In this document: positions 28,741 to 37,616 of the stretch, piece after piece
Numbering within the stretch: the stretch's first letter is position 1
Layout of the letters: each line of letters begins with the position of its first letter
Origin: Frondihabitans sucicola
GTDB taxonomy: Bacteria; Actinomycetota; Actinomycetes; Actinomycetales; Microbacteriaceae
Assembly: GCF_030296615.1 (NCBI RefSeq)
Contig: NZ_AP027732.1
Coordinates: 3,105,042-3,169,041 of the forward strand
Length of the DNA: 64,000 nt
Direction of reading: 5' to 3'
Made by a program: the position numbers and the translations under genes
Notes under the pieces: generated by a model
What the model saw: only the letters and a program-made list of their open reading frames with translations
Told to the model about the DNA's origin: nothing
The model's database searches: none

Positions 28741-29181
28741 TCAGCCGAGCTTCGTGTAGCGCGTGCCCGACTCGTGGTAGCCGCGCTTCTGGTAGAAGCG
28801 ATGCGCGCTGTCGGTGGCGGCCGCGGAGACCGCGCTGAGGCTCGACGCTCCGTGCGAGTGCGCCCACGCCTCGAAGTGCTCGAGCAGCGTCGAGCCGACT
28901 CCGGCCCGACGGGCGTCCGGTCGGACGACCAGCAGCAGCAGTTGCGCCGTCGGGGAATCGGTGTTGTAGGCCCACATGACGTGGGCTCCGGCCACGGCCC
29001 GGATGCGGCCGGCGTCGTCGCGCACCACCCACGTCTCGTGACCGGCTTCGAGCGTCAGGCGCTCGAGTCGGACGGCGAGAGTCGCGTCGTCGAGGCTGTA
29101 GCCGAGAGAGCGGATGAGGAGGACGAGGTCGTCGAGGTCGTCGGTTGTCGCTGGACCCAGCGGCTCCACGAAGGCAGTCAT
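28741..29181 (-). CDS. GNAT family N-acetyltransferase
   Basis: A 146-residue single-domain acetyltransferase. The acetyl-CoA loop VRPDARRAGVGSTLLEHFEAWAHSHGAS (about residues 87-114) contains the R-x-x-G-x-G/A pattern, and AHRFYQKRGYHESGTRYTK is the usual C-terminal strand-helix. Substrate unknown; such small GNATs acetylate amines, antibiotics or protein N-termini. The start is supported by a TAGCTT hexamer 6 nt before the ATG. Its 3' side runs into the GGGGCA array. Confidence 0.87.
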   Translation of the reverse strand: MTAFVEPLGPATTDDLDDLVLLIRSLGYSLDDATLAVRLERLTLEAGHETWVVRDDAGRIRAVAGAHVMWAYNTDSPTAQLLLLVVRPDARRAGVGSTLLEHFEAWAHSHGASSLSAVSAAATDSAHRFYQKRGYHESGTRYTKLG

Positions 29182-29187
29182 GCCCCG

Positions 29188-29193
29188 AAGCTA
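29188..29193 (-). promoter_or_regulatory. Putative -10 box of the GNAT gene (leaderless)
   Basis: Minus-strand TAGCTT, 6-nt spacer, ATG at 29181. It lies just downstream of the rsrA stop codon at 29212. Confidence 0.47.
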
Positions 29194-29211
29194 CCGCACG
29201 AAAGCGAGGTG

Positions 29212-29463
29212 TTACGCGCTCTCGTGAGTGGACTGCAGGTCGCGCAGCTTGGTCAGAACCTGCAGTCGCAGGTCTTCGGGAGCCGCCTCCTTGCAGGCGC
29301 GCTTCACGGTCTCCGTCATCACGACGTTGACGTGGAACTCGCTCGAGCAGTCGGCGCAGCCGGCCATGTGCTCACGAATGTCGCGCGCGTCGTCGCGAGC
29401 GAGTTCGTTGTGCAGATACTCTTCGAGTTCTGCTTTGGCTTTGTCGCAACCGCAGTCGGTCAT
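29212..29463 (-). CDS. rsrA: Mycothiol-system anti-sigma factor RsrA (zinc anti-sigma, ZAS)
   Basis: An 83-residue redox-sensitive anti-sigma factor. The zinc ligands are visible: Cys6, then His32, Cys36 and Cys39 in HMAGCADC. The Cys6-to-His32 spacing of 26 equals that of the Streptomyces RsrA ligands (Cys11, His37). Thiol oxidation releases zinc and the bound sigma factor. Only one Cys ([10 protein letters not shown]) occurs where Streptomyces RsrA has an adjacent pair. The ATG overlaps the sigR stop codon, so the two are produced together. Confidence 0.92.
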   Translation of the reverse strand: MTDCGCDKAKAELEEYLHNELARDDARDIREHMAGCADCSSEFHVNVVMTETVKRACKEAAPEDLRLQVLTKLRDLQSTHESA

Positions 29464-30176
29464 TTCTTGCTGCCCTTCGATGTCGTCCTGCCGGCACCCG
29501 AAGGGGCCGGGACCGCGATACCACGCTCGCGGGCGTAGTCGCCCAGGAGTTCGCGGAGAAGTCGGCGCCCGCGGTGGAGTCGGCTCATCACCGTGCCCAC
29601 GGGCGTTTTCATGATGTCGGCTATCTCCTGGTAGGAGAAGCCCTCGACGTCGGCCAGGTACACGGCCAGACGGAAGTCTTCGGGGACCTTCTGCAGCGCG
29701 TCTTTGACCGCGCTGTCGGGGAGGTGGTCGATCGCCTCCGCCTCGGCGGACCGCGACGTGGTCGAGAGCGTGGCCGAGGTGGCCCCGCCCATCTGCCAGT
29801 CTTCGAGTTCGTCGATCGTGCCCTGGTAGGGGTCGCGCTGTTTCTTGCGGTAGGTGTTGATGAAGGTGTTGGTCAGGATCCGGTACAACCACGCCTTGAG
29901 GTTCGTGCCCTGGGTGAACTGCGAGAACGCGGCGAACGCCTTCACGTAGGTCTCCTGGACGAGGTCGGAGGCGTCAGCGGGATTGCGCGTCATGCGCATT
30001 CCGGCGGCGTACAGCTGGTCCATGAACGGAAGCGCCTGCTCTTCGAAGAGGGCGCGGAGGTCGGGCTTCTCGACCGCATCGAGAGAAGGTACTGGGGAAA
30101 CGCCGTCGGAGGTGCTCATCAGAGCCAATTCTAGTTCGGCGACGCTGGGGGCATCAGGGGTGCAGACAACTGCCAC
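29460..30176 (-). CDS. sigR: ECF sigma factor SigR/SigH (thiol-oxidative stress)
   Basis: About 238 residues. Region 2 includes [49 protein letters not shown]; region 4 is [40 protein letters not shown]. It directs RNA polymerase to thiol-stress genes and is held by RsrA, encoded immediately downstream. Two starts are possible. The ATG at 30119 has no good ribosome-binding site. The GTG at 30176 has an ideal GGAGGAGG seven nt upstream and is chosen. It adds 19 residues, recalling the longer SigR isoform described in Streptomyces. It diverges from aroA across 39 nt. Confidence 0.92.
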   Translation of the reverse strand: MAVVCTPDAPSVAELELALMSTSDGVSPVPSLDAVEKPDLRALFEEQALPFMDQLYAAGMRMTRNPADASDLVQETYVKAFAAFSQFTQGTNLKAWLYRILTNTFINTYRKKQRDPYQGTIDELEDWQMGGATSATLSTTSRSAEAEAIDHLPDSAVKDALQKVPEDFRLAVYLADVEGFSYQEIADIMKTPVGTVMSRLHRGRRLLRELLGDYARERGIAVPAPSGAGRTTSKGSKK

Positions 30177-30183
30177 GGGTACT

Positions 30184-30191
30184 CCTCCTCC
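30184..30191 (-). promoter_or_regulatory. Strong ribosome-binding site deciding the sigR start
   Basis: Minus-strand GGAGGAGG, 7 nt before the GTG at 30176. It is one of the best matches to the anti-Shine-Dalgarno sequence seen in the window and favours the upstream start. Confidence 0.7.
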
Positions 30192-30200
30192 GGCTTGCAT

Positions 30201-30206
30201 TACCCT
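30201..30206 (+). promoter_or_regulatory. Putative -10 box of aroA
   Basis: TACCCT followed by 9 nt and the ATG at 30216, which would leave an almost leaderless transcript. Confidence 0.35.
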
Positions 30207-30215
30207 TGACAACCG

Positions 30216-31631
30216 ATGCAGGTATTCAGGTATTCCGGTCCGGAGTTCAACCCCTACGACAGCGATCGCGAGCCCGAGGTCGACGAGGGCTTCTGGGTCG
30301 CGCCCACGATCACCGGCCCGGTCACCGCGACGCTGTCGCTTCCCGGGTCCAAGTCGCTGACGAACCGCGAACTCGTGCTGTCGGCGCTCGCGACCGGGCC
30401 CTCGATCCTGCGCCTGCCCCTGCACTCCCGCGACACCGCCCTGATGATCGACGCCCTGAAGTCGCTCGGCACGTCCATCACCGAGGTCGAAGGCGACGAG
30501 CCCTTCGGGCCGGATCTCGAGATCGTCCCGGCCTCCTTCTCCGGCGGCACCTCGATCGACTGCGGCCTGGCCGGCACCGTCATGCGGTTCCTGCCTCCTC
30601 TCGCCGCGCTCGCGACCGGTCCGGTCACGTTCGACGGCGACGAGGCGGCACGCCACCGGCCCATGAAGACGACCATCGACTCCCTCAAGGCCCTCGGCGT
30701 CGACGTCAGCGACGACGGCCGGGGACTTCTGCCGTTCAGCCTGTACGGCACGGGCGAGGTCGCAGGAGGCGAGGTGGCGATCGACGCGTCGGCCTCGAGC
30801 CAGTTCGTCTCGGGCCTCCTGCTCTCGGCCCCGCGGTTCACGAACGGGCTGACCCTGCGCCACACGGGCGAGAAGCTGCCGAGCCTGCCCCACATCGAGA
30901 TGACCATCGACGCGCTGGCCGCGCGCGGCGTCGCTGTCGAATCCCCGGAGCCCGGCGTCTGGACGGTCCCGGCAGACGACATCGCCGGCCGCGACGTGAC
31001 GATCGAGCCCGACCTCTCCAACGCGGCGCCCTTCCTGATCGCGGCGATCGTGGTGGGCGGCACCGTCTCCATCAAGCACTGGCCAGCCACGACCACGCAG
31101 GTCGGGGCCGACCTCATCGAGCTCCTTCCGCTCTGGGGCGCGAAAATCACCCGAGACGGCGACACGCTGACCGTCGACGGCGGCGACGGTCTGGTCGGCG
31201 GAGGGTCCCTGCCCGGGGTCGACGTCGACCTCTCGCGCGGCGGCGAGCTGGCCCCGGCACTCGTGGCGCTCTCCGCTCTCGCGTCCGGCCCGAGCACCAT
31301 CACCGGTATCGGCCATCTCCGTGGCCACGAAACCGACCGCCTCGCAGCCCTGGTCGCCGAGATCAACGGCCTCGGCGGCGCCGTGACCGAGCTCGACGAC
31401 GGCCTGCACCTCGAGCCGTCGCCGCTCCACGCCGGCCAGTGGAAGACGTACGGCGACCACCGCATGGCTCACGCCGCCGCTATCATCGGCCTGGCCGTGC
31501 CGAACGTCGAGCTCGACGACGTGCGCGTCGTCTCGAAGACGCTTCCCCAATTCGTCGAGCTCTGGGATGCCCTTCTCGGCCGCACCGTGACGGTCAGCCC
31601 GGCCGACACGAGCCTTCTCGGGTTCCTCTAG
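30216..31631 (+). CDS. aroA: 3-phosphoshikimate 1-carboxyvinyltransferase (EPSP synthase)
   Basis: A 471-residue enzyme of the shikimate pathway that joins PEP to shikimate-3-phosphate. Motifs: [20 protein letters not shown] at the S3P-binding N-terminus, [29 protein letters not shown], and [17 protein letters not shown] near the C-terminus. About 30 N-terminal residues precede the first domain, as in many actinobacterial enzymes. rsgA follows after 8 nt. The set aroA-rsgA-hisN next to divergent sigR-rsrA is a common actinobacterial arrangement. Confidence 0.96.
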   Translation: MQVFRYSGPEFNPYDSDREPEVDEGFWVAPTITGPVTATLSLPGSKSLTNRELVLSALATGPSILRLPLHSRDTALMIDALKSLGTSITEVEGDEPFGPDLEIVPASFSGGTSIDCGLAGTVMRFLPPLAALATGPVTFDGDEAARHRPMKTTIDSLKALGVDVSDDGRGLLPFSLYGTGEVAGGEVAIDASASSQFVSGLLLSAPRFTNGLTLRHTGEKLPSLPHIEMTIDALAARGVAVESPEPGVWTVPADDIAGRDVTIEPDLSNAAPFLIAAIVVGGTVSIKHWPATTTQVGADLIELLPLWGAKITRDGDTLTVDGGDGLVGGGSLPGVDVDLSRGGELAPALVALSALASGPSTITGIGHLRGHETDRLAALVAEINGLGGAVTELDDGLHLEPSPLHAGQWKTYGDHRMAHAAAIIGLAVPNVELDDVRVVSKTLPQFVELWDALLGRTVTVSPADTSLLGFL

Positions 31632-31639
31632 AGGTCCGG

Positions 31640-32716
31640 GTGTCCTGGTGGAGTGACGGCGACGACGCCGACGGCGCGGACGACGAACGCGAGTACGGAG
31701 AGTACGACGAGAGTTCGGTGCGCGTCCGGCCGAATCCCAAGGGCAATCGGCCCCGCACCAAGCAGCGGCCCGCCTACTCGGAGGCTGTCGAGGGCGTCGT
31801 GTGGACCGTCGACCGCGGCCGCTACGGGGTCCTGCTCGACGCCGGCACGCCCGACGAACGCGAGATCACGACGGCCCGAGCGCGCGAGCTCGGCAAGAAG
31901 TCCGTGGTCACCGGAGACCGCGTCGACGTCGTCGGCGACACCTCCGGCGCGGAGGGGTCGCTCGCCCGGATCGTCAGAGTTCAGGATCGCACCACCCTCC
32001 TCCGACGGAGCGCCGACGACAGCGACGCTGTCGAGCGGGTCATCGTCGCCAACGCCGACCAGATGCTGATCGTCGTCGCTGCGGCGGACCCGGAGCCCCG
32101 GCCGCGCCTGGTGGACCGCTACATGGTGGCTGCGTTCGATGCCGGTGTGGAGCCGATCCTGGTCATCACGAAGACCGACCTGGCCGATCCTGCGCCCTTC
32201 GCCGAGCACTTCTCCTGCCTCGACCTGCGCATCCTCACCTCGACGTCGGATGCCTTCACCCTCTCCGACGGGGAGGAGTCGGCATCTCTCGTCGCCCTTC
32301 GGGAGGTCCTGGACGGCCACGTGACCGTGACGGTCGGGCACTCGGGCGTCGGCAAGTCGACCCTCGTCAACGCGCTGACCGGTTCGCAGCGGGCCGTCGG
32401 CGTCGTCAACACGGTCACCGGTCGAGGGCGTCACACCTCGTCGTCGACCGTCTCGTTCAAAGTGCCTTCCGGCGGCTGGATCATCGACACGCCCGGCGTG
32501 CGCTCGTTCGGGCTCGGGCATGTGAACCCCGAGAACATCCTGCAGTCGTTCGCGTCGCACGCCGTCTTCCCCGACGGGTACACGCCCCCCGACGGCATTC
32601 CGCTCGACCAGGCGCACGACTGGGAGATCGTCGACCGCGTGGAGGCCGGCGAGCTCGGCGACGTCGGACGCGAACGACTCGAGTCCCTGCAGGCGCTGCT
32701 CGTCAGCAAGGGCTGA
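31640..32716 (+). CDS. rsgA: Ribosome small-subunit-dependent GTPase A, zinc-ligand-deficient form
   Basis: About 358 residues. An OB-fold domain ([20 protein letters not shown]...) precedes a circularly permuted GTPase: G4 VITKTDLAD comes before G1 [14 protein letters not shown], and G3 is [11 protein letters not shown]. It assists 30S maturation. The C-terminal region, where most RsgA proteins bind zinc through Cys and His, here reads [22 protein letters not shown] and has no cysteine at all. The zinc site therefore appears lost. The GTG at 31640 is taken as start, giving [12 protein letters not shown]; the acidic first 30 residues are probably disordered. Confidence 0.9.
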   Translation: MSWWSDGDDADGADDEREYGEYDESSVRVRPNPKGNRPRTKQRPAYSEAVEGVVWTVDRGRYGVLLDAGTPDEREITTARARELGKKSVVTGDRVDVVGDTSGAEGSLARIVRVQDRTTLLRRSADDSDAVERVIVANADQMLIVVAAADPEPRPRLVDRYMVAAFDAGVEPILVITKTDLADPAPFAEHFSCLDLRILTSTSDAFTLSDGEESASLVALREVLDGHVTVTVGHSGVGKSTLVNALTGSQRAVGVVNTVTGRGRHTSSSTVSFKVPSGGWIIDTPGVRSFGLGHVNPENILQSFASHAVFPDGYTPPDGIPLDQAHDWEIVDRVEAGELGDVGRERLESLQALLVSKG

Positions 32717-32824
32717 CCTCCCCCGCCGTCGCTCGGGCGGGTTCCTGTCGGCACGGGCGCGCCGACGGAGGCCCGTCGCCCCCGGACGAGCCCGCCCACC
32801 CGATGTCCGGCGCGGCCACCTCGC

Positions 32825-32830
32825 TACGCT
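32825..32830 (+). promoter_or_regulatory. Putative -10 box of hisN (leaderless)
   Basis: TACGCT, 6-nt spacer GGAGTC, GTG at 32837. The hexamer gives hisN its own promoter 109 nt after rsgA. Confidence 0.5.
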
Positions 32831-32836
32831 GGAGTC

Positions 32837-33601
32837 GTGGCCTATGAAGACGATCTCGCCCTTGCCCTCCTTCTCGCCGACGCGGCCGACGCGCTCTCGC
32901 GCGAGCGATTCCACGCGGCCGACCTCGACGTCTCGCTGAAGGCCGACCACACCCACGTCACCGACGCGGACCGAGCCGTCGAACGGGCCATCCGCGACCG
33001 ACTCGCCGTCGAGCGTCCGGCCGACTCCTTCTACGGCGAAGAGTCCGGTCGCGCGGGCGAGGGGAGTCGCGAGTGGATCGTCGATCCGATCGACGGCACT
33101 GCCAATTTCCTGCGAGGCGTGCCGATCTGGGCGACACTCATCGCGCTCGTCGTCGACGGGGTGCCCGTCGTCGGTGTCGTCAGCGCGCCGGCGCTGCACC
33201 GACGCTGGTGGGCGTCCGCCGGCGGTGGGGCCTTCTCGCTCGACGGGCCGCTGCACGTGTCGGAGGTCGACTCGCTCAGAGACGCGTCGCTCAGCTACAA
33301 CGGGCTCCAGTACTGGATGGAGGCCGGCCGGGTCGAGCAGCTCCTCTCGCTCGCGGGCCAGGTCTGGCGGACGCGCGCCTACGGCGACTTCTGGTCGTAC
33401 ATGCTCGTGGCCGAGGGCGCAGTCGACATCTCGGGCGAGTTCGACCTCCAGCCGTACGACATGGCCGCGCTCTATCCGATCGTGACCGAGGCGGGCGGTC
33501 GCTTCGGCGGGATCGACGGGGGCGACGGCATCTGGGAGGGCAGCGCCCTCGCGACGAACGGGCTCCTGCACGACGCCGTGGTGGCTGCCGTCGCCGTCTG
33601 A
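32837..33601 (+). CDS. hisN: Inositol-monophosphatase-family histidinol-phosphatase
   Basis: A 254-residue Mg-dependent phosphatase. Metal ligands are in YGEESGR, WIVDPIDGTANFLRG (the IMPase signature) and FDLQPYDMAALYPIVTEAGG, where the last Asp binds the third metal. It would remove phosphate from histidinol-phosphate in histidine synthesis. The HisN assignment rests on length, the FLRGVPIWATLIAL segment and this genomic position; an inositol-1-phosphatase role cannot be excluded. Confidence 0.87.
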   Translation: MAYEDDLALALLLADAADALSRERFHAADLDVSLKADHTHVTDADRAVERAIRDRLAVERPADSFYGEESGRAGEGSREWIVDPIDGTANFLRGVPIWATLIALVVDGVPVVGVVSAPALHRRWWASAGGGAFSLDGPLHVSEVDSLRDASLSYNGLQYWMEAGRVEQLLSLAGQVWRTRAYGDFWSYMLVAEGAVDISGEFDLQPYDMAALYPIVTEAGGRFGGIDGGDGIWEGSALATNGLLHDAVVAAVAV

Positions 33602-33703
33602 TCTCCCGGCGACGACGAGCGCCGTGGTGACGACGAGCGCCACGGCGGGGCGCTCGACGACCGTCTTGGCGGTTTCTGAGAGACCACGCGAGATGCTCCC
33701 GGC

Positions 33704-34417
33704 ATGGCAACCGTAGAACGCGACCGCGCGGCAGTGCGCGACGACCGTGGGATCCTGCACCCGCTCAGCCGCCCTGGCGACGCCGTCAGGTTGGCCCTCG
33801 CCGGGCTCGTGATCGTCGTGGCGTTCGGGCTGGTGCTCGCCAAGACCACCGTCGTCACCCGCGGCGAGCTCGACGTCGACCGGGCTTTCAGTCTCGTGCA
33901 CGCGGCTCCGCTGACCAGTGTCGCCCTCGCCATCAATTGGCTGTTCAGCCCGCTGCAGGCCGTGATCCTGACCATCGTGATCGCCGGAATCGTGGTCTGG
34001 CGAACAGTGCGCCTAGTGCCCGCCGCCGTGTTCGCCACAGTGGTCGCCCTCGGCTGGCTTTCGAGCGCCGTCCTGAAAGCCGTCGTGCACCGGGCACGAC
34101 CCGACGTCCACGCGCTCGCACACCCGTTCCTGCCGACACCCCTCGATTTCTCGTATCCGAGCGGGCACACCGTGTTCGCCACGTCCCTGGCGGTGGGTCT
34201 GTTCCTCCTGGCCCGGGGGACGCACTGGCGACGCTGGGCCCTCGTGCTCGGCATCGCCTGTGCCGTCCTGGTGGCGCTGTCCCGCGTGTACCTCGGAGTG
34301 CACTACCCGAGCGACGTCCTGGCATCGCTGATCTGGGCGCCGTGCGTGGCCGCTCTGGTGATCGTGGTCATCCACAGGGCAGGATCGTGGAACCCACGGC
34401 TCGAGCGGGGTCGGTAG
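33704..34417 (+). CDS. PAP2-superfamily membrane phosphatase
   Basis: A 237-residue protein with about six membrane helices. All three acid-phosphatase motifs are present: KAVVHRARP, YPSGHTVFATSLAVG and SRVYLGVHYPSDVLAS. Such enzymes hydrolyse phosphatidate, diacylglycerol pyrophosphate or undecaprenyl pyrophosphate on the outer face of the membrane. Its last codons overlap the proposed promoter hexamer of the following response regulator gene, which begins 10 nt later. Confidence 0.88.
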   Translation: MATVERDRAAVRDDRGILHPLSRPGDAVRLALAGLVIVVAFGLVLAKTTVVTRGELDVDRAFSLVHAAPLTSVALAINWLFSPLQAVILTIVIAGIVVWRTVRLVPAAVFATVVALGWLSSAVLKAVVHRARPDVHALAHPFLPTPLDFSYPSGHTVFATSLAVGLFLLARGTHWRRWALVLGIACAVLVALSRVYLGVHYPSDVLASLIWAPCVAALVIVVIHRAGSWNPRLERGR

Positions 34418-34420
34418 CCT
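34415..34420 (+). promoter_or_regulatory. Putative -10 box of the OmpR-type regulator (leaderless)
   Basis: TAGCCT, 6-nt spacer CTTCGC, ATG at 34427. The first three bases are the stop codon of the PAP2 gene, so the promoter overlaps the preceding coding sequence. Confidence 0.5.
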
Positions 34421-34426
34421 CTTCGC

Positions 34427-35095
34427 ATGGATCGTTCCGCGCGTCTCCGGCTGCTGCTGGTCGAGGACGACCCTGCCCTCGGGCCGCTCATCGAGGAAGT
34501 CCTCTCCGAGGTGTACGACGTCGTGCGTCACGACGACGGCCGCCGCGGCCTCATCGCGGCGCTCGACGGCGACTTCGACGTGCTCGTCGTCGACCGCCGG
34601 CTGCCCTCGCTCGACGGTCTCAGCATCGTCGAGGCGCTCCGACGCGGCCGCGTGACGGCCCCGGTCCTCATGCTCACGGCTCTCGGTGCGGTCGGCGACC
34701 GGGTCGACGGCCTCGACGCCGGCGCCGACGACTATCTGGTCAAGCCGTTCGAGTTCGACGAACTCCTCGCCCGGCTCCGAGCGCTCACGCGCTCGTTCGA
34801 CGGCGTCGGGGTGACCCTGCCGATCGGCGAATGGCACTTCGCTCCCGACGAACGCGTCCTCTCGTCGCCCTACGGCGGCCGCGTCGTCCTGACCGATCGC
34901 GAAGCCGACCTCCTGCGCGTGCTGGCGCGTGAGCCCGAGCGCACGTTCTCGCGCGAGCACCTGCTGCGCGTCGCGTTCCCGGCCGGCGAGAAACCCGGCA
35001 CGGTCGATACCTACGTGCACTATCTCCGGCGCAAGTCGGAACCCGAGATCGTTCTGACCGTCCGCGGTCGCGGCTACCGCCTGGGTGCGCTGTGA
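34427..35095 (+). CDS. OmpR/PhoB-family response regulator
   Basis: A 222-residue regulator. Receiver: LVEDDPALGP, phospho-acceptor Asp56 in DVLVVDRRLPSLDGL, VLMLTALG and YLVKPFEFDELLARLRAL. The C-terminal winged helix runs from VVLTDREADLLRVLAREPERTF to TVDTYVHYLRRKSEPEIVLTVRGRGYRLG. Its stop overlaps the start of the sensor kinase gene, so the two form a standard two-component system. The signal is unknown; the adjoining membrane phosphatase and FetB genes suggest an envelope or metal stress theme only weakly. Confidence 0.92.
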   Translation: MDRSARLRLLLVEDDPALGPLIEEVLSEVYDVVRHDDGRRGLIAALDGDFDVLVVDRRLPSLDGLSIVEALRRGRVTAPVLMLTALGAVGDRVDGLDAGADDYLVKPFEFDELLARLRALTRSFDGVGVTLPIGEWHFAPDERVLSSPYGGRVVLTDREADLLRVLAREPERTFSREHLLRVAFPAGEKPGTVDTYVHYLRRKSEPEIVLTVRGRGYRLGAL

Positions 35096-36130
35096 GCGGC
35101 GTGCGCGAACCTCGGTTCCGGCGCGGCTCGGGTCGTTCGTCGGCACCGGGTGCCGGCGACCTCGACGCGCGCGAGACCCGTCGGGCGGCGCTTGCGATCG
35201 GCTGGCAGATCATGCTGGCGTCCGCAGTCGTCGTGCTGGGCATCGTCGTCATCGCGATCGTCTTCATCCTTCACCAGGCGCTGCCCCGCGAGCAGATCGA
35301 GGCCGATCACTCCCCGGGCCGCACATCTACGTCGACTCCGGCGATGTCCTGCAGGCGCTGGTGATCCTGGGCATCGGCGCTGTCATCTTCGCCGGCGCGG
35401 TGAGCTGGGTCATCGCGCGAAGGGCCGTGCGTCCCCTCGGCGAGGCGCTCCGGCTCCAACGGCAGTTCGTCGCCGACGCGAGCCATGAGCTGCGCACCCC
35501 GCTGGCGGTCCTCGATGCACGACTCCAGGTGGTGCAGCGACGAGAGCAGAGCACCGGCGCCGTCTCCCCCGAGTCACTGGCCGAGCTGCGCGCCGACTCG
35601 AAGGCGCTGATCGACATCGTCGGCGATCTGCTGCTTGCGGCCGGCAGCGGCGAACAGAGTGCCGGTTCCCCGGTCGAAGCCGGGCCGATCGTCGACGAGG
35701 CCGCCGCCTCGCTCGCCATCCTCGCTGACGACCGGGGCGTCGCGCTGTCGGTCGAGCACAGCGGAACGTCTCGCGTGACGCTCTCCGCAACGAGCCTCCG
35801 CCGGTGCGTGGTCGCCCTCGTCGACAACGCCGTCGCGCACTCCCCGCGGGCAGTTCGGTCGTCGTCCGACTCGCGGCAGAAGGATCGAAAGTCGTTCTGA
35901 CGGTCACCGACGCCGGAACGGGAATCGTCGGCGTCGAACCGCAGCGCGTCTTCGACCGATTCACGCACGCCGACGCCCCACCAGACCCCTCGGGCCAGAG
36001 TCGTCCGGGCTTCGGGCTGGGCCTCGCCCTGGTCCGGGACATCGCCACCAGGCAGGGCGGCACCGTTCGGGTCGTCTCCACGTCGCCCGCCGGGACCACG
36101 TTCCGACTCGAGCTGCCGGCGGCGCGCTGA
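35092..36130 (+). CDS. Sensor histidine kinase, two frameshifts
   Basis: Starts at GTG 35092, overlapping the regulator's stop. Helix 1 is IGWQIMLASAVVVLGIVVIAIVFIL, helix 2 ALVILGIGAVIFAGAVSWVIA, separated by only about 25 external residues. The DHp motif FVADASHELRTPLAVLDARL carries the phospho-acceptor His. The ATPase has N box ALVDNAVAHSP, G1 VTDAGTGI and G2 GFGLGLALVRDIATRQGG. Two frame breaks occur: near 35319-35320 (extra C gives DHSPGPHIYVDSGDV) and in CCCC 35842-35845 (extra C gives HSPAGSSVVVRL). About 346 residues when corrected. No HAMP domain is evident. Confidence 0.88.
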
Positions 36131-36131
36131 C

Positions 36132-36878
36132 GTGACGATCCTGCCCACCCTTGTGGCCGTCGTCGCACTCGTCGCGGTCACGACCGCCATCGTCCTAGGG
36201 CTCCGGCTCGAACACCCGTGGCTGCAGCCCTGGGCGATCCTCCGGGCCGTCATCCAGCTCGGGCTCCTGAGCGTCATCCTGCTCGGCGTCATCTCGAATC
36301 CGGTATGGGTCGGCCTGTTCCTGGCCGCTATGGTGCTGGCGGCCGCCTGGACGGTCTCCACGCGGCTCAGGGTGGCACGGCGAACTCTGCCGTTCCTCGT
36401 CCTGACGGTGGCGGTCGCGTCGGCCGTGCCCGTCGTGATCGTCTTCGCCGTCGGCGCGGTCGACTTCACGCCCCGGTACGTCCTCGCGGTCGGGGGCATC
36501 GTCGTGGGCAACGTGATGACCGTCTCGACGCTGCTCGGTCGCCTCCTGGCGGCGCAGCTCGTCACGGAACGCGACCAGGTCGAAGGGTGGCTGGCCCTCG
36601 GCGCGACGCCGCGTCAGGCGGCGAGGAGCCTCACCCGCTCGGCTGCGTCTTCTGCGATCATCCCGTCGACCGATCAGACGCGCACCACCGGGATCGTCAC
36701 GCTGCCCGGAGCGTTCGTGGGCGCCGTCTTCGGAGGCGCATCGCCGCTTGCGGCGGCGCAGTTCCAGATCGTCGTGCTCGCCTCGATCCTGGCGGCGGGT
36801 TCGGTGACCATCGCTCTGATGACATGGCGATTCGGAGCACCGCGCGTGGTGCCGACCGAGCCGGCTCCGCTCGCCTGA
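36132..36878 (+). CDS. fetB: FetB-like ABC transporter permease (UPF0014)
   Basis: A 248-residue membrane protein with about six to seven helices. Family signatures: LRAVIQLGLLSVILLGVI near the start, the loop GNVMTVSTLLGRLLAAQLVTERDQVEGWLALGATPRQAAR, and TRTTGIVTLPGAFVGAVFGGASPLAAAQFQ. E. coli FetB works with the ATPase FetA in iron export. No FetA-type ATPase gene is adjacent, so the energising subunit must be encoded elsewhere or is missing. The GTG at 36132 follows the kinase stop by 1 nt, consistent with one transcript. Confidence 0.83.
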   Translation: MTILPTLVAVVALVAVTTAIVLGLRLEHPWLQPWAILRAVIQLGLLSVILLGVISNPVWVGLFLAAMVLAAAWTVSTRLRVARRTLPFLVLTVAVASAVPVVIVFAVGAVDFTPRYVLAVGGIVVGNVMTVSTLLGRLLAAQLVTERDQVEGWLALGATPRQAARSLTRSAASSAIIPSTDQTRTTGIVTLPGAFVGAVFGGASPLAAAQFQIVVLASILAAGSVTIALMTWRFGAPRVVPTEPAPLA

Positions 36879-36890
36879 GCTGCGACGGAG

Positions 36891-37532
36891 TCAGCTCGGC
36901 CGAACGGCGTCGCTCCGCACGGCTGCAGCAGCACGGCGCTTCGCTTTGGACCGCTCGACGAGGGCGTGGATGAGGATCGGCACCACCGAGATCAGGACGA
37001 TGACGACCGCCAGCACGTCGATGTGCTCCGTGATGAACGGGAAGCCGCTGAGCAGCGACCCCACGATCGTGAGCCCGCCCGCCCAGAGCGCTGCGCCGGT
37101 CACGTTCCAGAGCAGGAACGTGCGGTAGTGGTACCCGCTCGCCCCCGCCGCGAGCGGCACGTAGGTTCGGACGATGGGGACGAAGCGCCCCAGGATGAGC
37201 GCCGGACCGCCGTACCGGGCGTAGAAGGCCTCGGCTCGCTCGAGATACTCGGTCTTGAGCACGCGCGCATCGGGCTTGAACAGCCTGCGACCGAAGCGAT
37301 GCCCGAGGAAATAGCCGGCACTGTCGCCCAGGACGGCGGCGACGAACGCGCAGATCGCGATGAGTGCGACGGAGAGGCCGAGGTGCTCGTGGAGCAGACC
37401 GGCCGTCACGAGGAGGGAATCGCCCGGCAGGAAGGGGAAGAGCACGCCGGACTCGATGAAGATCATCAGCGACAGCCCGCCGAGCGCCCAGGGCCCCAGG
37501 CCGTTGAGGAGGGTTTCGGGATCGAGGAGCAT
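36891..37532 (-). CDS. DedA family membrane protein
   Basis: A 213-residue protein with about five hydrophobic segments. The DedA/VTT core includes ESGVLFPFLPGDSLLVTAG, GDSAGYFLGHRFGRRLF and YARYGGPALILGRFVPIVRTYVPLAAGASGYHYRTFLLWN, the last being the most conserved motif. DedA proteins are linked to recycling of undecaprenyl phosphate or other lipid carriers across the membrane. It converges with fetB across 12 nt; the tmRNA gene lies upstream on the same strand. Confidence 0.9.
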   Translation of the reverse strand: MLLDPETLLNGLGPWALGGLSLMIFIESGVLFPFLPGDSLLVTAGLLHEHLGLSVALIAICAFVAAVLGDSAGYFLGHRFGRRLFKPDARVLKTEYLERAEAFYARYGGPALILGRFVPIVRTYVPLAAGASGYHYRTFLLWNVTGAALWAGGLTIVGSLLSGFPFITEHIDVLAVVIVLISVVPILIHALVERSKAKRRAAAAVRSDAVRPS

Positions 37533-37616
37533 GCCGACAAGCGTGACAGGTGACGCTCAGAGAACTCCCAGAAGCTGCAGACAGCGCAAAAAGCACAGCA
37601 GCACGACAGAGGCCGA

